This document shows, one piece after another, positions 34,288-43,611 of a DNA stretch of 64,000 bases. The notes beneath the pieces are model-generated. The model searched no databases, was not told the DNA's origin, and worked only from the letters and a program-made list of their open reading frames with translations. Each line of letters begins with the position of its first letter. Within the stretch, counting starts at the first letter, position 1. The position numbers and the translations under genes were made by a program. Source of the DNA: Gemmatimonadota bacterium (GTDB taxonomy: Bacteria; Gemmatimonadota; Gemmatimonadetes; Longimicrobiales; Gaopeijiaceae); assembly GCA_022827345.1 (NCBI GenBank), contig JAJDTB010000027.1, forward strand, positions 124,001 to 188,000, in the 5' to 3' direction.

Positions 34288-35663
34288 GGCAGGCCGAACC
34301 TGGCTTCCCAGTCATCGAGCGGCACGAAGCGGTCGCCCTCCGGGACGGTGTAGTAGACTTGTTGCAGCCCCTGTCGGCGGTCGGGGCCGAAGCGAACCCG
34401 TTCGCCCACACCGAGGTCGTAGTTGCGCACGGCGAAGACCGCATCCTGGATCCCGGACCGCTGCGGGTTGTCGCCCATGCGGCGGATGATCTCGGTGATC
34501 AGCTTCGCGTTCACGAATCCCTCAAGGCTGACGAAGCTCTGCGCGAAGGGCTCGTACGGCTCGCCCTCCGCGATTCGGTCCACCTCTTCGGAGGACGGCA
34601 GTGGCGGATTGTAGCGCTCCATCAGTTCGTGGTACTCGCGCACGGCCGGCAGCGAGGTGTCCTCGTAGCTGGGCACGACTTGTGAATTGACCAGGAAGCG
34701 GGTGTGCGAGTCCGCGTCGGCGCGCCCCTCGCGCATGAGCGCCAGGAGGTTTTCGCTCCCCACGAAGGAGACGTTGGCGACCGGTATGTGCAGTCACAGG
34801 TCCTCGGCGTCGCGCGCGAAGGCGGCGCAGGCCTGGTAGGCGCCGATGCAGATCACGGCGTCCGGCGAGCGGGCCTGCAGGATCTCCACCTGGCCGCGCA
34901 TGCTGGCCCCGAACTGGGTGCCGCGCATGTAGGTCGCCTCGCCGGCGATGGTCTCGCCGTGCCGGGCCAGCGCCTCCCGTACCCCGGCCCAGCCGCTGCG
35001 CCCGTATGCGTCGTTCTGGTAGAAGACCGCGACGCGACGCCGCCCGAGCGCCACGAAGTTGTCGACCAGACCCGCCGTCTCCTGCCGGTACGAGGCCCGC
35101 AGGTTGAAGGCGAACTCGCCGTATGGGGGCTCCCGCTGAGGCTCCGCCCCGGTAAAGGGGAAGAAGAGGTAGACCTGCTGGTCGCGGAACTTCTTGAGTA
35201 CAGGAAGCGCCCGCGTGACCGTGGGCGTCCCCACGTAGTTGAAGAGCAGGAAGACGGTTTCGTCCTGGATGAGTTCGATCGTGTTGGCGACGCACGGATC
35301 CGGCTGGTATCCGTCATCGAGGAGCTTCATCACGATCCTGCGCCCGTTCACCCCGCCGTTCTCATTGACCTGGTTGAAGTAGGCCATTGCGCCACGGTAG
35401 AGCTCGGTGCCGAGTCCGCGCGAAGGGCCGGAGAACGCGGCGGACACGCCAAGGACGATCTCGTCGTCCTGCGGCAATCCGCGAGCCGCACGCTTCCGGT
35501 TGAAATACGCTCCGGCAGCCGGTGCCGAAGCCGCGCCCAGCGACTTCGCCCAGGGCAGGGCGAGAAGGGAAGCCAGCCCGGAGCGGACCCATGCCCGCCG
35601 CGTCAATTGCGCCACAGTGTCGTCGCGTGGCTCTTCGCTTGTGGAGCCCCGAGAGACTCTCAT
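34284..35663 (-). pseudogene. Branched-chain-amino-acid-type (Peripla_BP_6) solute-binding protein, interrupted by an in-frame TGA
   Basis: Two ORFs in the same frame add up to one periplasmic binding protein of about 459 codons. The N-terminal part (to 34794) has a twin-arginine-like signal (LTRRAWVRSGLASLLALPWA), IVLGVSAAFSGPSRGLGTEL, the ligand-binding GRRIVMKLLDDGYQP and VAVFYQNDAYGRSGW. The C-terminal part continues PVANVSFVGSENLLALM to the end at 34284. They are divided only by a TGA at 34794-34796, between AEDL and LHIPVANV; GGA (Gly) would fit there. There is no frameshift. The ATG at 35663 has an excellent GGAGGAAACCGAC. Either a recent nonsense mutation or a sequence error. It leads the receptor-MFS operon. 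Confidence 0.85.
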
Positions 35664-35879
35664 GTCGGTTTCCTCCGCTTCCCGCATTTCCTTCCATCAA
35701 TAGCGTCGGCAAAAAACCTAATCGGCAGCAATGTAGTCCCCGCCATTGCCGGGATCAACGCAATCCGGTACGGCTTTTGGCGGTCTCGGGCGGCAAAACG
35801 GGGCAACGGAGACGAATCTTCACCTCGGAGAACGCCACGGAGCTTTCATCGCCGGCCGCGTCCGTGGCTGCAACGCCGA

Positions 35880-36074
35880 TCAGGATTCCGGTTGACGTGC
35901 GAGCCAGCGTTCCACCCTGTCCATCAGGCTGGTGCCGCGGCGCAGGAACCTCCGCAGGTCGAAGAGGACCAGGATCAGGAGTACGAAGACGCCGAGTTGC
36001 ACGAGGGCCGTGATTCCAGCGAAGAAGCTGATCAGTGTGGTCAGCGAGCCGAATCCGAGGTCGGTCATGTCCAT
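35880..36074 (-). CDS. Small single-helix membrane protein
   Basis: A 64-residue protein. After a short polar start comes one long hydrophobic stretch (SLTTLISFFAGITALVQLGV then FVLLILVLFDL, about residues 10-40). The tail is basic and amphipathic (RRFLRRGTSLMDRVERWLAR). No family is recognised. It is called because the ATG at 36074 is preceded by GAGAGG at good spacing and the hydrophobic/basic pattern is protein-like. It lies between the quinone oxidoreductase and the solute-binding protein on the same strand. The 216 bases between it and the solute-binding start hold no gene I can see. Confidence 0.5.
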   Translation of the reverse strand: MDMTDLGFGSLTTLISFFAGITALVQLGVFVLLILVLFDLRRFLRRGTSLMDRVERWLARQPES

Positions 36075-36162
36075 TGCGTCTACCTCTCTTGATGGTGTCG
36101 TTGCTCCCGGATCGGGATTGACGTCGAATGGCTCAAGGTAGCATGTGGGCGGCCATAAGGCA

Positions 36163-37137
36163 TTACCACGTCAGAATCAGCTTCCCGAAATTCCTGTTCT
36201 GTTCCATGCGGCGATGCGCATCCGCCGCGCGAGCTGCGGGGAAGATGCGGTCTATCGCAGGCTCAAGGGCGCCATCGACGAAGCCGGGGAGCACGGATTC
36301 AGTGAACTCGCGGGCGAGGCCGGCCTTCTCCTCCACACTGCGGGCCCTCAGCACGGTGCCGAAGATTCGTGCGCGGCGCGCCATCAGCAAGCGCAGGTCC
36401 AGCTCCGCACGGCTTCCACCCGGCACGCCCACCACCACGTGGCGTCCGCCCACCGCGATGGCGGCCTGGTTGCGCGCGAGGTAGGGAGCTCCGACCAGAT
36501 CGAGGATCACGTCGGCCCCGCGGCCCCCGGTCGCGTCGCGCACAGCCTCGTCCCACGCATCTCCACCAGGAAAGCCCGGTCCGAGCCCCATCGCCGCGGC
36601 CCGTTCCAGCTTCGAGGCGGTGCGTGAAGTGCCGATCGTTCGCGCCCCCGCACGGCGCGCCAGCTGCAGGGCCGCGGTTCCGACACCGCTGCCGACGGCG
36701 TGGATCAGGAGCGTCTCGCCGCGCTCGAGCCCGGCCTGCCGGAAGACGGCGTCCCAGGCGGTCATGTACACCTCCGGGATCGCGCCGGCCGTGGTCATGT
36801 CCATCCCGGCAGGGATCGCCACGGCCACACGTTCGTCGACGACGACCCGCTCCGCGTAGCCCCCGCCCGCCACGATGCCCATCACGCGGTCCCCCGGCCC
36901 CCACCGCGACACCCCATCGCCCACCTCGTCCACCACCCCGGCGAATTCGAGCCCCGGCACCTCGGAAGCACCCGGCGGCGGCGGATACAGACCCCGGCGC
37001 TGGAGCACGTCGGCGCGGTTCACGCCCGAGGCGCCCACCCGCACGACCACCTCGCGTGGCCCGGGCCGCGGGTCGCATGCGGTATCGAGCCGGAGCACGT
37101 CGGGCTCGCCGAATTCGGTGATCAGAACGGCACGCAT
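36163..37137 (-). CDS. Zinc-independent quinone oxidoreductase (QOR-like MDR family)
   Basis: A 324-residue medium-chain dehydrogenase/reductase. MRAVLITEFGEPDVLRL starts the catalytic domain; SGVNRADVLQRRGLYPPPPG and EVPGLEFAGVV are typical of the QOR/PIG3 branch; HAVGSGVGTAALQLARRAGA is the NADPH-binding turn. The catalytic zinc cysteines and histidine of alcohol dehydrogenases are missing, as expected for this branch. It probably reduces quinones or enones with NADPH. ATG 37137 was preferred over an upstream in-frame start at 37194 that would run into the divergent exonuclease promoter. The exonuclease gene starts 77 bp away on the other strand. Confidence 0.88.
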   Translation of the reverse strand: MRAVLITEFGEPDVLRLDTACDPRPGPREVVVRVGASGVNRADVLQRRGLYPPPPGASEVPGLEFAGVVDEVGDGVSRWGPGDRVMGIVAGGGYAERVVVDERVAVAIPAGMDMTTAGAIPEVYMTAWDAVFRQAGLERGETLLIHAVGSGVGTAALQLARRAGARTIGTSRTASKLERAAAMGLGPGFPGGDAWDEAVRDATGGRGADVILDLVGAPYLARNQAAIAVGGRHVVVGVPGGSRAELDLRLLMARRARIFGTVLRARSVEEKAGLAREFTESVLPGFVDGALEPAIDRIFPAARAADAHRRMEQNRNFGKLILTW

Positions 37138-37213
37138 CGGTGGAATATACACAGGCGGCCCCACCCGGCCCCGTGATGTGCATCCGCGCGCCACGCATTA
37201 CACTATCCGGGTC

Positions 37214-37993
37214 ATGGAACTTCCCTTCGAACTCGACCGGCCCGTTCTCTTCTTCGACCTCGAGACGACCGGCCTCAGCCTCTCCCGCGACCGCATCGTC
37301 GAGCTGGCCGTGATCCGCGTCTCGCCTCGCGGCGACGTCTTCGAGCGGGTGCGCCGCTACAACCCGGGCATGCCGATTCCGCCGGAAGCGGCAGCGATCC
37401 ATGGCATCACCGACGACATGGTGGCGGACGAGCCCCCCTTCCGCGCCACCTCCCGCTCGCTGGCCGAGCTGCTCGAGCCGTGCGATCTCGCGGGGTTCAA
37501 CATCCGCCGCTTCGACCTCCCCATCCTCATCGCAGAGTTCGCGCGCGCCGGGATCGAGTTCGAGGTTAAGGACCGCCGCCTCATCGACATGAAGATGATC
37601 TTCCACCGCGAGGAGCCGCGCGATCTCTCGGCCGCCGCGCGCTTCTATCTGGGCCGTGACCACGAGGACGCCCACACCGCCCTGGGCGACATCCGCACGA
37701 CAGCGGCCGTGCTCACCGCCCAACTGGCGCGCTACAGCCATCTGCCCCGCGACATGGACGGACTCCACGCCTACTGCGACGAGATGGGTGCCTTCGTCAC
37801 CGAGTTCGACCGCTGGTTCAGGAGCACGCCGCAAGGGCTCGTCTTCAACCGCGGCAAGCACAAGGGCACCGCGCTCGGCGAAGTCGCGAGGTCCGCACCG
37901 GACTACCTCGATTGGATGCTGCGCGCCGACGACATGCCGTCCGACGTGCTCGAGGCGGTTCGCGGAGCGATGGAGGCGCCGGGCGGGCAATGA
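37214..37993 (+). CDS. DnaQ-like 3'-5' exonuclease
   Basis: A 259-residue DEDD-superfamily nuclease. ExoI has FFDLETTGL (D15, E17); ExoII has FNIRRFDLPILIAEF; ExoIII has HEDAHTALGDIR, with His and Asp of the DEDDh type. The C-terminal 60 residues (LVFNRGKHKGTALGEVA and PDYLDWMLRADDMP) match the small domain often fused to stand-alone DnaQ nucleases in Bacteroidota and relatives. It may proofread or trim nucleic acid ends, but no polymerase gene is near. The ATG at 37214 is clear. It shares its upstream region with the divergent quinone oxidoreductase gene and precedes the VPS10/BNR gene by 68 bp. Confidence 0.88.
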   Translation: MELPFELDRPVLFFDLETTGLSLSRDRIVELAVIRVSPRGDVFERVRRYNPGMPIPPEAAAIHGITDDMVADEPPFRATSRSLAELLEPCDLAGFNIRRFDLPILIAEFARAGIEFEVKDRRLIDMKMIFHREEPRDLSAAARFYLGRDHEDAHTALGDIRTTAAVLTAQLARYSHLPRDMDGLHAYCDEMGAFVTEFDRWFRSTPQGLVFNRGKHKGTALGEVARSAPDYLDWMLRADDMPSDVLEAVRGAMEAPGGQ

Positions 37994-38061
37994 CCGCCAG
38001 CGGGCCACATGCTACTGTTTGGCCAGGACACCGAAGCACCGGACAAGGAGAAACCCACACG

Positions 38062-40959
38062 ATGACCGCCCGGAAGCCAGCCGCCACCGCTCGCCTCGCC
38101 GCCCTCTTCGCGGGAAGCTTCGTGCTCGCCGCGCCCCTCGCCGCCCAGCAGGCCGTCACCTCGGAGGAACTCGCCGCATTCGGCGCGCGCCACGTCGGCC
38201 CCGCAGTCACCGGCGGCCGCATCCACGACGTGGAGGCCCTGCCGTACGACCCCTCGACCATCTACGTGGCAACCGCGTCGGGCGGCCTCTGGAAGAGCGT
38301 GAACCGGGGCATCAGCTGGACCAACCTGTGGGAACACATGCCGGTCAGCACCTTCGGCGACCTGGCGATCGCGCCCTCGGACCCGGACATCCTGTACGCG
38401 GGGACCGGCGAACAGCAGAACCGTCAGAGCACGTCCTGGGGCAACGGCGTCTATCGCTCCGACGACGCGGGCGCGACCTGGCGACACCTCGGCCTCGAGG
38501 CCACGCTCCACACGGGCCGGGTCCAGGTGCACCCCACCGACCCCGATATCGTCTACGTGGCCGCCCTGGGCAACCTCTGGCGCTCATCGCCCGAGCGCGG
38601 CGTCTACCGCTCCCGCGACGGCGGCGACACCTGGGACCAGGTCCTCTTCGTCGACGACAACACCGGGGCGATCGACCTGGTCATCGACCCCTCCAACCCC
38701 GATGTCCTGTACGCGGCCATGTACCAGCGCCAGCGCCGCACCTGGGGCTTCAACGGCGGCGGCCCGGGCAGCGGCGTCTACAAGACCACCGATGGCGGCG
38801 ACACCTGGCGCGAGCTCACGAATGGGCTGCCCGAGGGTGACAAGGGCCGCATCGGCATCGCCCTGGCCGCCACGAATCCCCAAATACTTAACATTCTTGT
38901 TCAGCATTCCGACGCATCGGGCGGCTACCGCAGCGAGGACGGCGGCGAGAGCTGGCAGAAGGTGAGCGATCAGAACATCCGCCCGATGTACTACTCGCAC
39001 GTCTTCATCGACCCGACCAACGAGGACCGCGTCTATACCCTCGCCACCTCGTCCCACCGCAGCGAAGACGGCGGCCGCAGCTTCACCGAGATTGCCGAGC
39101 GCCCCACCTACGACGTCGGGGTGCACGCCGACCATCACTCCATGTGGATCAACCCCGCCGACCCCGAGCACTTCTACCTCGCCGGCGACGCGGGCCTGCA
39201 CGAGACCTACGACCGCGGCGTCACCTTCCGGCGCATCAACAACCTCCCGATCGGCCAGTTCTACGGGATCACGGTGGACAACCGCGACCCCTACTGGATC
39301 TACGGCGGCATGCAGGACAACCACTCCTGGATGGGGCCGTCGGCGACGCGGTCCTGGGAGGGAATCGTGGATGACGAGTGGCGGCAGAGCGGGTTTGGGG
39401 ATGGAATGTACCAGCAAGCCGACCCGGACGGGCGCACGATGTACATCAACGCGCAGAACGGTTCGTGGACCCGCTTCGACAACGTCACCGGCGACATGAT
39501 GAGCCTGGCGCTCACCGCCCCCGAGGGCGAAGACCCGTACCGCTGGGACTGGGCGTCGCCCAGCCTCATCTCCCGGCACGACCCCAACACGGTCTACCTC
39601 GGCGGCAACCGCCTGTTCATCTCCCGCGACCGCGGCGACAGCTTCACCCGCACCGGCGACCTCACCCGGCAGCAGGACCGCGACGAACTCGAGATCATGG
39701 GGGTGCGCGGCGCCGACATCACCCTGTCGCGCAACGACGGCACCTCGTCGTACGGCGAGATCGTCACCCTCTCCGAGTCGCCCCTCGACCCGGCCGTGCT
39801 CTGGGTCGGCACCGACGACGGCAACGTCCAGGTGACGATGGACGGTGGCCGCAGCTGGAACGAGGTTTCGGGCGGCGCGCCCGGCCTCCCCGGCGGCGCC
39901 TACGTCAGCCGCGTCGCCGCCTCGGCGGAGGCGCCCGGCACGGCATACGTCACCTTCGACGCCCACCGCGACGGCGACTTCCGCCCCTACGTCTACCGCG
40001 CCGAGGACTACGGGGCGCGCTGGACCGCGCTCCACGACGACCTCCCCTCGGGCTCCATCAACGTGCTCGTCGAGCACCCCGACAACCCGGCGGTCCTCTT
40101 CATCGGCACCGAGCATCACGTCTTCGCCAGCACCGACCGGGGCGCCTCCTGGGCGCGTTTCCCGCAGCTCCCCACCACCGCCTACGACGACATGGTCGTC
40201 CACCCCCGCGAGAAGGACCTCGTCCTCGGCACGCACGGCCGCTCCATCATCATCATCGACGACGTGAGCGCCCTTGCCCGCTACGGCGAGACCGCCGCCG
40301 ACGCCGCCGCGCTCTACGAGCCCGGCCCCGGCACGATCATGAACTACTGGAAGGACACCTCCTACCGGGCACAGTCGGTGTTCATGGGGGAGAACCCGGT
40401 CGACGGGACGGTGATCACCTACCGGCTCGGCTCAGGCTCCGGACAGGCCATGCTCACCATCCGCAACGCCGTCGGCGAGGTGGTGCGCGTCATGAGCGTG
40501 CCTTCCGAGCCCGGACTCCACCGCGTCAACTGGGACCTCCGCCACGGCCTGCCCGCGGCCGAACTGCCCTCCTGGGCGCCGCACGACGCCTCCGTGGTGC
40601 CCCGCCCGCTCGAGATGCGCGGCCCCTTCGCCTCACCAGGCGTCTACACCATCGAGCTCTCGGCGCGGGGCCTCGTCCGCACCCAGCACACCCTGGTCCG
40701 CGGCGACCCCGACCTCGCCCTCACCGCCGAGGACTACCAGGAGCGCGAAGCCTTCCTCCTCGAGATCCTCAACCTGAACAGCCAGCTGCAGGAGGCCGGC
40801 GACGGCACCGAGGCGCACCGCCGCAACCTGATGCGCCTCTACAGCGCCATCAACGGCGGCGGCGTGCGGCAGGGTACACTCCATCCCCCCACGACCACGC
40901 AGCGCGAAGAACTGGAGCGGATCAAGCGGGCGCTGCGGCGGCTGGGACTGGTGGCGTAG
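38062..40959 (+). CDS. Large secreted VPS10/BNR-repeat (sortilin-like) propeller protein
   Basis: A 965-residue protein with a signal peptide ending APLAAQQ. The body is made of BNR/Asp-box repeats on two propellers: RSDDAGATW, SRDGGDTW, KTTDGGDTW, SEDGGESW, SEDGGRSF, SRDRGDSF, TMDGGRSW and STDRGASW. The C-terminal 170 residues (from about GTVITYRLGSGSGQAMLTIR) form a separate beta domain plus a helical end. Such proteins are abundant in Gemmatimonadota and Bacteroidota and are often annotated as glycosyl hydrolases, but the sialidase catalytic residues are not evident, so a binding or peptidase-associated role is as likely. The ATG at 38062 follows AAGGAG. It converges with the DUF4143 ATPase gene, with only 13 bases between. 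Confidence 0.87.
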   Translation: MTARKPAATARLAALFAGSFVLAAPLAAQQAVTSEELAAFGARHVGPAVTGGRIHDVEALPYDPSTIYVATASGGLWKSVNRGISWTNLWEHMPVSTFGDLAIAPSDPDILYAGTGEQQNRQSTSWGNGVYRSDDAGATWRHLGLEATLHTGRVQVHPTDPDIVYVAALGNLWRSSPERGVYRSRDGGDTWDQVLFVDDNTGAIDLVIDPSNPDVLYAAMYQRQRRTWGFNGGGPGSGVYKTTDGGDTWRELTNGLPEGDKGRIGIALAATNPQILNILVQHSDASGGYRSEDGGESWQKVSDQNIRPMYYSHVFIDPTNEDRVYTLATSSHRSEDGGRSFTEIAERPTYDVGVHADHHSMWINPADPEHFYLAGDAGLHETYDRGVTFRRINNLPIGQFYGITVDNRDPYWIYGGMQDNHSWMGPSATRSWEGIVDDEWRQSGFGDGMYQQADPDGRTMYINAQNGSWTRFDNVTGDMMSLALTAPEGEDPYRWDWASPSLISRHDPNTVYLGGNRLFISRDRGDSFTRTGDLTRQQDRDELEIMGVRGADITLSRNDGTSSYGEIVTLSESPLDPAVLWVGTDDGNVQVTMDGGRSWNEVSGGAPGLPGGAYVSRVAASAEAPGTAYVTFDAHRDGDFRPYVYRAEDYGARWTALHDDLPSGSINVLVEHPDNPAVLFIGTEHHVFASTDRGASWARFPQLPTTAYDDMVVHPREKDLVLGTHGRSIIIIDDVSALARYGETAADAAALYEPGPGTIMNYWKDTSYRAQSVFMGENPVDGTVITYRLGSGSGQAMLTIRNAVGEVVRVMSVPSEPGLHRVNWDLRHGLPAAELPSWAPHDASVVPRPLEMRGPFASPGVYTIELSARGLVRTQHTLVRGDPDLALTAEDYQEREAFLLEILNLNSQLQEAGDGTEAHRRNLMRLYSAINGGGVRQGTLHPPTTTQREELERIKRALRRLGLVA

Positions 40960-40972
40960 GCAGTCCCGGGGG

Positions 40973-42130
40973 CTAGAGCGGCTCGACCTCGGCCAGGATG
41001 TCCCGACCGGCCACGGCGCGGATTCCTTCCGCCATCGGGAATGTGTCACGTCCGACGTGGACGACGTCGAGATGGTCGAGGCCAAGCGATTCCATGGCGG
41101 ATCGCATCGATCGGGTGACCCTGGGCGCGTCGGTGCGCTTGAATTCGTAACCGCGTCTGCGGCTTCCCCTGACGACGAGGAGGTCCAACTCGGGCCCGCC
41201 GTGCACCGACCAGAAGTGGCACTCCTCCGGACGCGCCTTCAATTGGCGCACGACCTGTTCGAGGGCGAACCCCTCCCAGCTCGCGCCGACCTTCGGATGT
41301 CCTCCCAGATCCCGTGCGGACTCTACACCCAGGAGCGTATGCAGCAATCCGGAGTCGGCGATGTAGGTCTTGCTGGCCTTGACGATTCGCTTGCCCGGAT
41401 TCGCTTTCCAGGGGCGGAGTTGGCGCACGACATATGCCCCGGTCATGATGTCCAGGTACCGGCGCACCGTCGTGTGGGCGAGCCCGAAGGCGCGCCCCAG
41501 CTCGGATCCGTTCCAGGTCTGGCCGTGGTAGTGGGCCAGCATGGTCCAGAAGTCGTGGAGGAGCCTCGACGGCAGCGTGATCCCGAAGCCGGGCAGGTCC
41601 CGCTCGACGAAAGAGCGAATGAAATCCCGACGCCACTCCTGACTGGCCGCTTCGTCCTGGGCCAGCCAGGAGCGTGGGAAACCCCCGCGAAGCCATAGCC
41701 GTTCCCATTGGTCTGCTCCGACTTCGGCGAGGTCGAGCCCTCCCAGCTCGTGGTAACCCAGACGGCCGGCCAGAGACTCCGATCCCTGGCGCAGCAACTC
41801 CGACGAGGCGCTGCCGAGCACCAGAAAGCGGGCCGGGGGCGGGGTGCGGTCGGCGAGCACCCGCAAGACCGGAAAGAGCTCGGGCCGATGCTGTACCTCG
41901 TCGATGATGACAAGCCCACGGAGCGATCCGAGGGCGAGCGTGGGCTCATCGAGGCGCGCAAGGTCTCGTGGATCCTCGAGGTCGAAGTGTGTGGCGGCGC
42001 CCAACTCGGCAGCCAGCGCCTTGGCGAGGGTAGTCTTGCCCACTTGACGGGCACCGAGGAGTGCGACTACGGGGTTGTCGTCGAGCTTTCGGCGCAGTTC
42101 GGCCAAGTGGGCTGGCCTGGATATCATCAT
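40973..42130 (-). CDS. AAA-family ATPase with DUF4143 C-terminal domain
   Basis: A 385-residue protein. Walker A is LLGARQVGKTTLAKAL (residues 24-39); Walker B is RGLVIIDEVQHRPELF; sensor-type FLVLGSASSELL follows. The C-terminal half is the DUF4143 winged-helix plus nuclease-like fold: WNGSELGRAFGLAHTTVRRY, IYIADSGLLHTLL-like TYIADSGLLHTLLGV, and ELDLLVVRGSRRRGYEFKRT. The family is widespread and mobile, and its function is unsettled. ATG 42130 is the start. The upstream region carries a 19-bp inverted repeat at 42140-42158 and is AT-rich, so the gene probably has its own promoter. Confidence 0.87.
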   Translation of the reverse strand: MMISRPAHLAELRRKLDDNPVVALLGARQVGKTTLAKALAAELGAATHFDLEDPRDLARLDEPTLALGSLRGLVIIDEVQHRPELFPVLRVLADRTPPPARFLVLGSASSELLRQGSESLAGRLGYHELGGLDLAEVGADQWERLWLRGGFPRSWLAQDEAASQEWRRDFIRSFVERDLPGFGITLPSRLLHDFWTMLAHYHGQTWNGSELGRAFGLAHTTVRRYLDIMTGAYVVRQLRPWKANPGKRIVKASKTYIADSGLLHTLLGVESARDLGGHPKVGASWEGFALEQVVRQLKARPEECHFWSVHGGPELDLLVVRGSRRRGYEFKRTDAPRVTRSMRSAMESLGLDHLDVVHVGRDTFPMAEGIRAVAGRDILAEVEPL

Positions 42131-42139
42131 GTATGAAAA

Positions 42140-42158
42140 ATGAGTATCGAGAACTCAT
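42140..42158. promoter_or_regulatory. Inverted repeat upstream of the DUF4143 ATPase gene
   Basis: ATGAGT, a 7-base spacer and ACTCAT form a 19-bp inverted repeat 9 bases ahead of the ATG of the DUF4143 gene, within an AT-rich patch. The position suggests an operator or a leader hairpin; no matching regulator is known. Confidence 0.35.
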
Positions 42159-42227
42159 ATTTCAAGAGTCGAGACTTCGCGGCCGGTCTCTGCCCAACCG
42201 AAGGTACCCGCCCGGGTCACACCCCGA

Positions 42228-43583
42228 TCAGCGGAACCACCAGAACCCGCCCCCGCCCCCGCGGAACCGGTTGTTCACGACGTTGTTGTAGATCGACCCG
42301 AACTGGAACGAGAAGCCGAGCTGCAGCGAGTAGTTGAAGTCCTGCGAGCGCTGCTGGAGGTTCAGGAGGGCCTCCGCGTCGGTCGCGCCGTCGGCCGAAA
42401 GGTAGATCTGGTCGTTGACCCAGGAGATGTTGCCTTCGGCGTTGAGACTGAGTCCGCGCGCGATGCGCACGTCGATCTCGCCCCTGAGCCTCACGTTGTA
42501 CAGGTCGATGTCGTGAAGGAAGTGCGACCCGGTCATGCTGATGGAGGCGTCGCCCCACTGCTGCCGCTGGGACAGCTCGAACTCGAGGGACTGCTCCCAG
42601 CGGGTTTCCTCCATCTCGCCGAACACCGTCTCCTCCAGGTAGCTCCGGTATGCCGGACCGATCTGGTAGAAGAGCGTGAGCGACCGCCGGGTCGCCTCCT
42701 CGTAGGGGAAGAAGCTGTACTCGAGCGCCGGCGTCATCTCGGCGCGGAAGGCCTGGTTGAAGCGGACGATGCGTCGCATCTCGCCCTGGACGCCGACGGA
42801 CCAGTGGTCGGCAAGCGAGTACGCGACGAGGTGGCCGAAGCCCCAGTCCGTCCTGGAATCGACGAACGTGGGCGCGTCGGTGAGCTCGATTTCGCGCTGG
42901 TTGTAGTTGATGTTTCCGCGGAAGTTCATCTTCCAGGTGGGGGTGACCCGGGAGGCGCTGAAGTTGCCGTCCATCCGCCGGGTCTGGCGCGTCTGCTCGC
43001 CGTTGATCTCGGTACGTCCGCCGAGACGGAACACCCAGAAGTCCCACGGATCCTCCACCTCTTCCACGGCGACCACGCGCTCCCGCGGATCGATATCTCC
43101 GGAATCGATATCGATGACGTCGGCGATTTCATGGAAATCGTCGGCGGATTCGAAGAACCCGCTGACCGTGCCGAAGTGGAGCAGACCCACCGCGATGGTG
43201 TGCGCGATCTCGTCGAGCGTCTCGCGGTCCGTGTCGGTGGGCGCCGCCTGATGCGCCAGTTGCTCCTCGTAACCCGAATCGCCGTTCCCGATGAAGTCCA
43301 GCTGGTACTCGCGCCCGCCCGACCCCGTAGCCTGGCTGGTCATGATGAGGTGCACATCCGCGCCTTCCGGAATGCGCACCCAGTTCACCCAGGACATCTC
43401 GGTGCGGAAGTAGTTGAGGTCGCAGAAGCGGGCCGCGCAGTCCAGGAAGACGCTGACCCGGTTGCCGTTGACGCCCTGGGTCTGCTGGGCGGACACGCGC
43501 TGGGCAGACCCCGCCACGAGCGCGAGACCGGTCAGGAACGCAAACGTCGCCCTGGCAAGGAGGGTCGAGGTTCGGTTCAGCAC
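42228..43583 (-). CDS. Predicted outer-membrane beta-barrel protein of unknown function
   Basis: A 451-residue protein with a signal peptide (LLARATFAFLTGLALVAGSA, ending VSAQ). The N-terminal third (VSVFLDCAARFCDLNYFRTE, then VNWVRIPEGADVHLIMTSQA) has two cysteines that could pair. The remainder is alternating aromatic/polar strand pattern (WKMNFRGNINYNQREIEL, WSVGVQGEMRRIVRFN, LRGEIDVRIARGLSLNAEGN), ending RFRGGGGGFWWFR, as for a barrel with a terminal aromatic. No named family is recognised. The GTG at 43583 is the start. It follows the plug-like lipoprotein gene on the same strand by 28 bp, so the two may be expressed together. Confidence 0.7.
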   Translation of the reverse strand: MLNRTSTLLARATFAFLTGLALVAGSAQRVSAQQTQGVNGNRVSVFLDCAARFCDLNYFRTEMSWVNWVRIPEGADVHLIMTSQATGSGGREYQLDFIGNGDSGYEEQLAHQAAPTDTDRETLDEIAHTIAVGLLHFGTVSGFFESADDFHEIADVIDIDSGDIDPRERVVAVEEVEDPWDFWVFRLGGRTEINGEQTRQTRRMDGNFSASRVTPTWKMNFRGNINYNQREIELTDAPTFVDSRTDWGFGHLVAYSLADHWSVGVQGEMRRIVRFNQAFRAEMTPALEYSFFPYEEATRRSLTLFYQIGPAYRSYLEETVFGEMEETRWEQSLEFELSQRQQWGDASISMTGSHFLHDIDLYNVRLRGEIDVRIARGLSLNAEGNISWVNDQIYLSADGATDAEALLNLQQRSQDFNYSLQLGFSFQFGSIYNNVVNNRFRGGGGGFWWFR

Positions 43584-43611
43584 GTGCGGGGCCGCAGGAG
43601 CGGCGCTTGCG

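Noticed and set aside
34794-34796. TGA read as selenocysteine in the solute-binding protein
   Set aside because: The family position calls for a small residue such as Gly, not Cys, and no SECIS-like hairpin or selenocysteine gene is seen nearby.
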